Of a stretch of DNA of 64,000 bases, positions 35,634 to 43,741 are shown piece after piece (position 1 is the stretch's first letter; every line of letters begins with the position of its first letter). Location: positions 1,984,001-2,048,000 of the forward strand of contig CAVWCQ010000008.1 of NCBI GenBank assembly GCA_963753545.1. The letters are read 5' to 3'. The stretch comes from CAVWCQ01 sp963753545 (GTDB lineage Bacteria; Chloroflexota; Anaerolineae; Aggregatilineales; Aggregatilineaceae). Under the pieces are notes generated by a model that saw nothing but the letters and a program-made list of their open reading frames with translations, did not search any database and was not told the DNA's origin. The position numbers and the translations under genes are program-made.

Positions 35634-35793
35634 ATATTAGCAGTCCATTATTTTGCATCTAGCTGGGGGTGGGAGTGATTTTGATACCGCGTATGATTGT
35701 ACGCAAAAGGGCCACACTCGCCACCCCAGTTGTGCCGTGCGGAGATTACGCTATAATGAGCGGAATTTTAGCTGGAAAAGGCCAATACACTTT

Positions 35794-37785
35794 ATGGAAA
35801 AAGTCGATACTCTCCTGATCCGGGCAACGGTCTTAACCATGAACGGAAATCTTGATGTGTTCCGGGACGGGGCGGTTGCCATCCACAATGATAGTATTGT
35901 GGCGGTTGGCCCGACGGATAGGCTCCTCGCTACCCACAGCACAGACGAAGTGATTGATTGCAGCGGCCAGATTATCATGCCGGGGCTGATCAACGCGCAT
36001 ACCCACATGCCGATGACCCTGCTGCGCGGCATGGCCGACGACCTGCGGCTGGACGTGTGGCTGATGGGCTACATGATGCCGACCGAACGCGAATTTGTCA
36101 CGCCCGAATTTTGCCGCCTGGGGACGCAGTTATCGTGCGCCGAGATGATCCGGGGCGGGACGACCACTTTTGCCGATATGTATTATTTTGAAGCCGATGT
36201 TGCGCAGGCGACAGCCGATGCCGGGCTGCGCGGCGTGTGCGGCAAATCGGTGATGAAGTACCCTTCGCCCGATGCGGGCAGTTATGAAGACAGCCTCGCC
36301 TATACGCGGCAGTTTATCGAGACATGGCGGGGACATCCGCTGATTGTCCCAGCCGTCGCGCCGCACGCGCCGTATACCTGCACCGACGAAATCCTGAGGG
36401 CCTGCGCCGAGCTTGCCCTTGAATATGACGTGCCGCTGCTGACGCATATTCTGGAGACGCGGCAGGAGGCGGAGGACAGTTGGACGCAGTTCGAGAAGAA
36501 GGTCGTGGATCGGGTGGCTGATCTGGACGTATTTCGCGCCAAGACACTCGCCGCGCACTGCGTACACGTCGATTCTGCCGCAGATTAAAACGCTGCACGA
36601 CTGCGGGGTAAGCGTGGCTGCATAACCCGACGAGCAATCTCAAGCTTGCCAGCGGGATCGCGCCCATCAAAGAAATGATGGATCGCGGCGTAACACTCGG
36701 TATCGGCACGGACGGCGCAGCCAGCAACAATGACCTGGATATGTTCGAGGAGATGCGGCTGGCAGCCCTGCTGGTCAAGGGCGCGACCTTTGATCCGACG
36801 GCTCTGCCCGCGCAGGATGCTCTGCTCATGGCGACGCGGGGTGGGGCGGAAGCGCTGTTCCTGGACGATATCACGGGCAGCCTGGAAGTGGGCAAGCGGG
36901 CCGATCTGATCGTGGTGGACCGCAACCCGCTGCACAATTCGCCCCATTTTGAGCGCGACGGCAGCACCGTCTATTCCCAGCTTGTCTATGCATCGCAGGC
37001 AGCCGACGTGCGCGCATGTGATGGTCAATGGCCGCTGGCTGATGCGGGATCGCGCGCTGCTGACCCTGGATGAAGATCGAATCCGGGCGGCGGCGGCGGA
37101 TTATGCACTGCGCATTGATCGCTTCCTGATCGCCCGCGAAGGAAACATTCTGAACAAACTGGTGGCGATCGGCGGCTTGCAGCAGGAAGAAAGCTTCGAG
37201 ATTCAGGTTAAGGCGCGCATCGACAGCAGCGAGGTGATCCAGCGGCTGCTGGCCCATCCAGCGGTGCAGGTTGTCAAACACAACCATTACCGCCAGTACG
37301 ATACCTATTTCCTGTTCACCGATGAGGAGCAGGGGCGGGTGCGCTACCGGGAAGACGACTTCATTGAAGAAAACGGCCAGGCAAGCACGGTTCGAACCCG
37401 GCTCACCTACAGCATCCCCACCAAAGAACGCGAATTTGATGACGCGGTGCTGCTCTCCCATTCACGATTTATCGCCCCGGCAGATCGCCCGCTGCGTTTC
37501 TACCGCGAATACTTCCAGGCATCCCAGGAATGCGAAATTCACAAGGATCGCATGCGCTGGCACATCCTCTACAAGGGCGTGCTGTTTTATGTGAACCATG
37601 ACCGGATCATGATCCCGGCCATTGCGGACCAGTACATCGAGATCAAGTCGCGCACGTGGTCTCTGCGGGACGCGGAATATAAGGCGTCGCTCGCCAGCGA
37701 GATTCTGAACCAGGTGCTCACCATTCCCACCTCTGACCGGGTACGGACGGAATATGTAGAGCTGTGCCAGCCAGGGAAGAAGTAA
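35794..37785 (+). CDS. Amidohydrolase fused to a CYTH-like domain, frameshifted
   Basis: N-terminal metal-dependent deaminase of the TrzN/SsnA/MtaD group: MPGLINAHTHMPMTLLRGMA, ETRQEAEDSWTQFEKKV after the HILE metal His, AAHCVHVD, NPTSNLKLASG and GIGTDGAASNN. The end VMVNGRWLMRDRALLTLDED continues without a stop into a CYTH-like region (about 470-660): FEIQVKARID, YRQYDTYFLF, VRYREDDF, a late acidic strand YIEIKSRTW. Extra bases near 36573, 36620 and 37013 split the amidohydrolase, but the junction itself is in one uninterrupted frame. CYTH domains bind triphosphates. Joint function is unknown. Confidence 0.8.
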
Positions 37786-37794
37786 CAAACCATC

Positions 37795-37821
37795 ATGGGC
37801 GAGTCAGGACAACTCGCCCAT
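37795..37821. repeat. Perfect 10-bp hairpin after the amidohydrolase-CYTH gene
   Basis: ATGGGCGAGT (37795-37804) and ACTCGCCCAT (37812-37821) with a 7-base loop. No T run follows, so it may be a weak terminator or a dispersed palindrome. Confidence 0.55.
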
Positions 37822-37924
37822 ACCCTGAATGTCCAGATCAGTTTATACTAGGGTATTGAAAACGGGGGAGTACTGTTTTCCTCGGGGGAACACTGTATCC
37901 GCATAGAATGTTGAGGAGGACACT

Positions 37925-38732
37925 TTGAAGGTTCAGCGGCTTTTTGGTTACTTGTTGGTTTGTGCGACCCTCATTTTGTTGGTGGGCATGCTGACCACTT
38001 CTCTCACCTATGCCCAGAATAACGGGCAGACAAGTGTGACCCCCACGGCGACGCTGGCAGCGGGCACGGGAACGACCGCTACCGGAAATGTCCGGCAAAT
38101 GACCTGCACGTTCACGGTTGGACGGGCCGGCGTCAATACGCGCAGCGGCCCCGGAACGGGTAATAACCTTGTCAGCACGCTGCGCGCCGGGCAGACTCTG
38201 AGCATCAACGGGCAGACGACAGGCAGCGACGGCTTTATCTGGTGGCGATCCACAACCGGGGCGTGGGTGCGCTCCGATCTCGGCTCGTCTAACTGTCCTG
38301 CGGTGTGCGGCAACCGGGTTTGCGAAAGCGGCGAAACCAATGCCGCCTGCTCCACCGACTGCACCACGACTGGCACATCAGCGACTGGCGCGACGAACGC
38401 TTCTACCACGACGAACGCGACAAGCTGCGTCGCGGCAAGCTGCCAGGACTGCTACGAGTTCGATTTCCTGCTATCCCGATTGCAGCGCCTGCACCTGCAC
38501 CAATAACTCATTCGGCTGCCCAACCTGCCGCTGCGACTTCCCGACGGGCGGCGGTGGAGCCGGAACGACGACCACTACCAGCACGGGAACGACAACCACC
38601 ACATCAAACGGCTGCACATTTGCAAGCTGCGAAGCCTGTATCGCGGCGTTCCCCTGTTTCCCGAACGCCTGCACGCAGACTTCATGCACGCTGAACGCGT
38701 TTGGCTGTCCGGTGTGCCAGACGGCGCAATAG
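37925..38732 (+). CDS. Secreted SH3b and cysteine-rich repeat protein, frameshifted
   Basis: Starts at TTG 37925 with AGGAGGA just upstream. Signal peptide (LFGYLLVCATLILLVGMLTT), then a bacterial SH3 domain (about 55-120, VNTRSGPGTGNNLVSTLRAG, WVRSDLG). A Cys motif CGNRVCESGETNAACSTDC resembles those in Myxococcus-type surface proteins. Further Cys-rich units follow after Thr-rich linkers (CYPDCSACTCTNNSFGCPTC; CIAAFPCFPNACTQTSC). One extra base near 38462 breaks the frame. It should be exported and disulfide-rich, possibly wall-bound. Confidence 0.75.
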
Positions 38733-38813
38733 ACGAACCATTCTGTCGTGTTTGGTGCGCCTCTGCTGAATTGGCAGGGGCGTTATTTTTTTCTTGCATA
38801 CAGGAGAAAACGA

Positions 38814-39574
38814 TGGCTGACCAGATCGATCCGCAGTGGTACCGCAAAATATGGACGCTGGATATCGTTAATCAATCGTGGGTGGACGACACCGGGCGCG
38901 AAGTGGAATTTGTGATCAATGCCCTGTCCCTGCAAGGCGGGGAGCGGATTCTCGACCTCGGCTGCGGCTTTGGACGCCATGCGCTGGAACTGGCGAGCCG
39001 GGGATATTCCGTCGTTGGGGTGGATATCACGCCAGAATATGTCCAGGAAGCCTGCCGCAGGGCGGCGGAACAGCATTTGAGCGCGGAATTTATCTTCGCA
39101 GACATTCGCGATCTGACTTTTTCCGCTGAGTTTGATGTCGTGATCAATATGGCGGATGGCGCGATTGGCTACCTGGAAACGGACGAGGAAAACCTGAAGA
39201 TTTTTGACGTGATCAGCCGGGCGCTTAAGCCCGGCGGCAAACATCTGATGTATGTGTGCAGCCAGGAGTACGCGGTCAAACACTTCCCGCGCCGCAGTTG
39301 GGAAGTAGGCCAGCATTCCCTGGCGCTGGCTGATTTTGAGTGGGACAGCACCACATCGCGGATGCTGTTTGGCGGCTACTCCTTCAACTACGGCGAGCCG
39401 TTGGTCAAGCCTGACGTGCATTTTTCCAGTTCCACGCGGCTCTATTCGGAGAGCGAACTCCGCGCCATTTTCCAGGCACGGGGGATGCGTGTGATCCAGA
39501 CCTTTGGCGATTATGATGTGACCGTTCCGGCCTCTGCGGATCGCCTGGAAATCGCGGTTTATTCCAGTAAATAA
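38814..39574 (+). CDS. Class I SAM-dependent methyltransferase
   Basis: 253 residues from ATG 38814 (AGGAG upstream). SAM motif I is ILDLGCGFGRHALELASRGY; the acidic residue after beta-2 is in VVGVDITPEYVQEACRRA; later motifs are FIFADIRDL and ISRALKPGGKHLM. The C-terminal half is family-variable. The substrate cannot be inferred. It follows the Cys-rich protein gene closely and may share its transcript. Confidence 0.88.
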
Positions 39575-39582
39575 TAGATTGA

Positions 39583-39611
39583 TTGACATCTCCATCCGAT
39601 TTTGCGACAAT
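39583..39611 (+). promoter_or_regulatory. Putative sigma-70 promoter for the VIT1 transporter
   Basis: TTGACA (39583-39588) is a perfect -35, and 17 bases later GACAAT (39606-39611) is a moderate -10. The downstream GTG start is at 39651. Confidence 0.55.
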
Positions 39612-39650
39612 TAGTATTAGTTCTATTCCGAACTACTAGGCCGCCAGGCG

Positions 39651-40384
39651 GTGGATGGAGCCAGTAAGGTGACAGGTAGTGCGGTAGCGGGCGCGACAGC
39701 GGACCGTGAACGAGGTTTTCACCGAGTCGGAGCGAAACTGAGCGAAATTATCCTCGGTGGGCAGGATGGGCTGGTTAATGTTGCGGGCGTTATTCTAGGA
39801 TTGGCTGCGGCAACCCCTGACACGCGGGTCATTATTGCCGGGGGATTGGCAGCCACGTTTGCCGAATCGATCTCGATGGCGGCGGTCGCGTACACTTCTT
39901 CTCTCGCCGAAATGGACTATTACCGGGCGCAGCGGGCGCGCGAATTAGCGGAAATCAAAACAACCCCACTTCTGGAACGGGCTGAAATAGAAGAAATCTT
40001 CTCAGCCTGGGGGTTTCAGGGACATCTGCTTGAAGAGATGGTCCATCATGTGACCATGCACGAAGAATGCTGGCTGGATATCATGATGGCGCACGAACTC
40101 CAATTGCAGCCAAGGGCAGAAAAAGGGCTGATTGGGGATTCGCTGCTGGTCGGTTTTCGGCGGTTGCCGGGTCGCTGATTCCGCTGATGCCGTTCTTCTT
40201 CGTGCCGCGCATTCCGGCGATGTGGGCTGGATTGATCCTGTCTGCGCTGACTTTGTTCGCCGTTGGCGCGTTTAAGGCGCATATCACCGTGGGAAAACGA
40301 GCACGCAGCGGGTTACAGATGATGGTCATTGGCGTGTTATCGGCCCTGGCTGGCTTCGCGGTTGGGGCGTTGTTCAGCGGATAG
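39651..40384 (+). CDS. VIT1/CCC1-family metal transporter, frameshifted
   Basis: Family members move Fe2+ or Mn2+ across membranes. GTG start 39651. The first helix motif is KLSEIILGGQDGLVNVAGVI, followed by FAESISMAAVAYTSSLAEMD and the cytoplasmic helical segment with EIEEIF and HEECWLDIMMAHEL. The last helices (SAVAGSLIPLMPFFFVPRIP, VIGVLSALAGFAVGALF) are in another frame. The switch is near the T run 40153-40156, where one base seems missing (or two extra). Confidence 0.82.
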
Positions 40385-40500
40385 GTTCCATCGGTATTGG
40401 GGGCAATCTGCTCGGTTGCCCCTCTCTTTGTGTTTTTCCCCTGCACCCGCTACGATACAACTCATTATTTTTTTCCTCGCCTACCAAAGGGTATCGGATT

Positions 40501-41430
40501 ATGAATATTGTTCCCTTTCAAGATAAACATCTGGCAGATGCGGCGGCGCTGTTTACCCAGAACTTCAAGCGGCTGCGGCAGGAGATTCCGATCCTGCCTG
40601 ACGCGATGGAAAACCCGGCGGATATCGTAGGCAGGCTGCAATGGCTGACCGGGAAGTATCCCTGTTTTGTCGCACTCGATGGCGGCAGGGTGATCGGCTA
40701 CCTGGGGGCGCTTTATGCCGACGCGTTCCGAGGAACCGAGCGCAGGGCGGCCTACTGCCCGGAATGGGGCCATGCCGCCGCTGAAATTGGCGTGTACCGG
40801 GCACTGTACCGCGCCGCAGCGGAGCAGTGGGCTAATGCCGGGTGCAAGACCCACGCGATCACGCTGCTGGCGCATGATCACGAGGCAGAGCGCTCCTGGT
40901 TCTGGAACGGATTCGGCCTGACGGTGATCGACGCCATCCGCGCGATCACTCCGGCGCGGGCATTAGTGCCGGTGGGGTACGAGGTGCGGCAGGCGGACCC
41001 GGCGGATGGAAAGGCGCTGTCAGAACTGGAAGCCGAACACTGGCGGCATTACACGCTGCCGCCCGTATTCATGGCAGATCGCGACTGCAAAGACGCGGCG
41101 GGATTCGCAGCTTTTATGGACGAAAACAGCGTGTGGATTGCCGAGGAGGATGGCACGGCGCTGGCTTATATGCAGTTTGAGGAGCCGGACTCGGCAGCGA
41201 TTGTTGAATCAGACACGACGATTGCCATCACCGCCGCCTATACACGCCCTGCTTATCGCGGTCGCGGGGCGGCACTGGCGCTGCTCAACGCGGGTCTGGC
41301 CTATTATGCCGAACAGGGAATCGAACGGTGCTCGGTTGATTTTGAGTCGTTCAATCCCGAAGCGGCGGCCTTTTGGATGAAGGTTTTCCAGCCCGTGTGT
41401 TACTCGGTGATCCGCGTGCCGGAGCGATAG
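40501..41430 (+). CDS. Tandem GNAT-family acetyltransferase
   Basis: 309 residues with two GNAT-like halves. The first (about 1-145) is degenerate. The second (155-305) has the acetyl-CoA loop in ITAAYTRPAYRGRGAALALLNAGL and a late SVDFESFNPEAAAFWMKVFQ. The acceptor is unknown. It converges with the alpha-galactosidase gene, separated by 16 bases. Confidence 0.85.
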   Translation: MNIVPFQDKHLADAAALFTQNFKRLRQEIPILPDAMENPADIVGRLQWLTGKYPCFVALDGGRVIGYLGALYADAFRGTERRAAYCPEWGHAAAEIGVYRALYRAAAEQWANAGCKTHAITLLAHDHEAERSWFWNGFGLTVIDAIRAITPARALVPVGYEVRQADPADGKALSELEAEHWRHYTLPPVFMADRDCKDAAGFAAFMDENSVWIAEEDGTALAYMQFEEPDSAAIVESDTTIAITAAYTRPAYRGRGAALALLNAGLAYYAEQGIERCSVDFESFNPEAAAFWMKVFQPVCYSVIRVPER

Positions 41431-41446
41431 AGACAGCGAAGGGCGA

Positions 41447-42766
41447 TCAGCGCTGATAAAAATCGTTCGGATCACTGTGGCTGGGAGTAAGCCGCAGCAG
41501 CGCTACGCCATGTGGGTTGACGGGCAGCATAATCTCGCGCTCGAAGATGCCCAGGTTGCGCCGTTCCCACACATCGCGCGCGACGCAGACAGGTGACAGG
41601 CCGAGGTCGGCAAAGATCACGCGGATATCGGCTGGGTCGTCCCCGATGTTGAATAGGCCGAGATAGCGATCCCGTGAACCGGGAACAGCAGCCATCCAGA
41701 TGGCTTCCGTCTCATCGCGGCAGATTTCGTGGTTATTCGCGCTGTGCTGGTTGATCGCCAGCACTTCGTCATTGGTCAGCAGTGAGAATGTCCACTCGTC
41801 CATACTGGGCAGGTCGCCGCCGAACATCAGCGGGGAACGGGCCATACACCACAGGCTCACTAACGTGAACTGCTCGTCGTAGGTCAGGTAGGAGGCTCGG
41901 TCTGGCCCTTCCATCACGCGAATCCCGATGCGGCCCAGGGGCAGCATGTCGGCGTCCGGCCAGTTGCCGGGCGCGGCATGGGGTGCCCATAACGCGCAGG
42001 CGGCAAAGGCATTTTTCACCTGGGGCCAGCGATCCCACAGGTCTTCGGTGATGCGCCACATCTGAGCATGTTTTTTGACGTGTTCCGCCTGTTCGGGGCT
42101 TTCATGCAGTTTGCTGCCGGGCGACAGGCTGAGCACGATATCCGGCTTGATGCGGCGGATGGCGCTCGACAGCGCCTCGATTTCGGCGGCGTAGTAGGGC
42201 GACAGGAAATCATCGGCCCTGATAAAATCGACATCCCATTCCGCGTAGAGTTCGATCAGCGAGTCGTAGTAGGCGCGCCCCCCCGGTTGGCTGACATCCA
42301 CGCCTACCCTATCGGGGCACCAGCGGCAGTGGCGATCCGGCAGGGCGATCCGCGAGGCGCGCTGTGTACTTTTGAGCAGCGGCATATTACCTTCGACGGC
42401 CTGAACAGGAATGCCGCGCATGACGTGAATGCCGAATTTGAGTCCCAGGCTGTGAATGTATTCTGCCAGCGGCTTAAAGCCCTGACCGTTAGCCGCAGAG
42501 GGAAAGCGGGTGAGCGCGGGGAGCAGCCGCCCATAGGCGTCAATGGCGAGGCGGCGCGTTGGTTCGGAATGCTGCCCGGTTGAGAGCGGCTCCGGCTCGG
42601 CCCATTCACCGTCAATCACGATGGTGGTCCAGCCAAAACGAACCAGATGTGCGGCCAAAAAGTCGGCATTGGCACGCACTTCTTCTTCGCGCACGGTGAC
42701 GCCATAACAACCATAACTGTTCCAACCCATCGGTGGGGTTGGGGCAACGGAGCTGCTCATCATCAT
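41447..42766 (-). CDS. GH27-like alpha-galactosidase
   Basis: 439 residues from ATG 42766; AGGA is close upstream, and the next two codons are also ATG. No signal peptide, so cytoplasmic. Seen: TPPMGWNSYGCYGVTVREEE, FGWTTIVIDGEW, GLKFGIHVMRGIP, nucleophile Asp region WDVDFIRADDFLSPYY, acid/base Asp region MWRITEDLWDRW, and MARSPLMFGGDLPSMD. GH27 enzymes release alpha-galactose or related sugars. The nucleophile motif lacks the usual Lys and Cys (DFIRADDF rather than YLKYDNC). The TetR gene is divergent. Confidence 0.88.
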   Translation of the reverse strand: MMMSSSVAPTPPMGWNSYGCYGVTVREEEVRANADFLAAHLVRFGWTTIVIDGEWAEPEPLSTGQHSEPTRRLAIDAYGRLLPALTRFPSAANGQGFKPLAEYIHSLGLKFGIHVMRGIPVQAVEGNMPLLKSTQRASRIALPDRHCRWCPDRVGVDVSQPGGRAYYDSLIELYAEWDVDFIRADDFLSPYYAAEIEALSSAIRRIKPDIVLSLSPGSKLHESPEQAEHVKKHAQMWRITEDLWDRWPQVKNAFAACALWAPHAAPGNWPDADMLPLGRIGIRVMEGPDRASYLTYDEQFTLVSLWCMARSPLMFGGDLPSMDEWTFSLLTNDEVLAINQHSANNHEICRDETEAIWMAAVPGSRDRYLGLFNIGDDPADIRVIFADLGLSPVCVARDVWERRNLGIFEREIMLPVNPHGVALLRLTPSHSDPNDFYQR

Positions 42767-42875
42767 CGTTCCTTCTTCTTCCGGGCTGTATCCGCAACGC
42801 GCAGGTTTGAATTGCGTATGTTTATAGTATATGTAATCTTTGTGCTTTGAGAAAATGAAAGATTCCACCTGGCAC

Positions 42876-42939
42876 TTGACAAGATTTCAAAGTAGGTATA
42901 CTCTGTGTGCATCAATACACATCGGGTGTATTGATGCAC
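42876..42939 (+). promoter_or_regulatory. tetR promoter with 14-bp-arm operator
   Basis: TTGACA (42876-42881) and TATACT (42897-42902) with a short 15-base spacer form the promoter. Directly downstream a perfect inverted repeat, GTGCATCAATACAC (42907-42920) and GTGTATTGATGCAC (42926-42939), occupies the transcription start and leads to ATG 42941. This is a textbook position for TetR autorepression. Confidence 0.8.
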
Positions 42940-42940
42940 G

Positions 42941-43585
42941 ATGGGTGAAACAATGAAATCAAGTGTGATGGACCGGCGCGAACAGAGGCGGCTGGACACG
43001 CGAGGGCGATTGCTCGACGCGGCGGAGCAGGTATTCAGCGAGAAAGGGTACGAGGAATCAACCGTTCTCGATATTACCGATGCAGCCGATGTGAGCAAGC
43101 GCACGTTTTACTTGCATTTCACCGATAAAGAGTTGGTGATTGAAGCGCTGGCGATGAAGCGCTTTGAGGAACTGCGCGACTCGATTATCGCTGAGAAGGA
43201 TTACATCAGTAAAACAAGCGGCCCGATGCGCGAGCATATGTTTTGGCTGGCGCAGATGATTTTTCAGTTTGTGGCGGATAATCCGGAATTGATGCGGATC
43301 ATCTTTGGGCTTGGCGGCTCTTTCCGGCTTCAGGCGCTCTCACGTGAATTTATGGCCCGGTCTTACGAAGAGTCGATGGAACGGGAATGCGATTTTATGC
43401 CGGACGCTGTTGTTCCTCGGCCCGTTCTGGCTCATGCAATAGCCGGGATGCTGCACCAACTGATGTGCTGGTGGTTCCAGAATCCGAATAACTATTCCCC
43501 GGCGGATATGGCGAAGATGTATACGTCCGTGTTGTTCGATAGTGTCGAAATCAACTACACAAAAAAGTGTAATGAGGAGGAATGA
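42941..43585 (+). CDS. TetR/AcrR-family repressor
   Basis: 214 residues. The N-terminal helix-turn-helix (about 18-62) reads RLLDAAEQVFSEKGYEE then DITDAADVSKRTFYLHFTDKE. The C-terminal ligand-binding part is helical with no recognisable ligand. No clear ribosome site precedes ATG 42941; ATGs at 42953 and 42968 are possible. It probably controls itself and the MMPL exporter 157 bases downstream. A role in alpha-galactosidase control is possible because of the shared upstream region. Confidence 0.92.
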   Translation: MGETMKSSVMDRREQRRLDTRGRLLDAAEQVFSEKGYEESTVLDITDAADVSKRTFYLHFTDKELVIEALAMKRFEELRDSIIAEKDYISKTSGPMREHMFWLAQMIFQFVADNPELMRIIFGLGGSFRLQALSREFMARSYEESMERECDFMPDAVVPRPVLAHAIAGMLHQLMCWWFQNPNNYSPADMAKMYTSVLFDSVEINYTKKCNEEE

Positions 43586-43741
43586 CGCTTTGCCGGGGAT
43601 GCTGCTGGCTTGAGAGCGGCATCCAAAAAATAAGGGTTCCTCTGTTGAGCAACCCCTATCCGCGCCCTCAACCGTTCCCATCTGCCAGGATCGTAACGGC
43701 AGCGGCGCTAGTGTCCCTTTATTATACCACAAGAGGAAATC

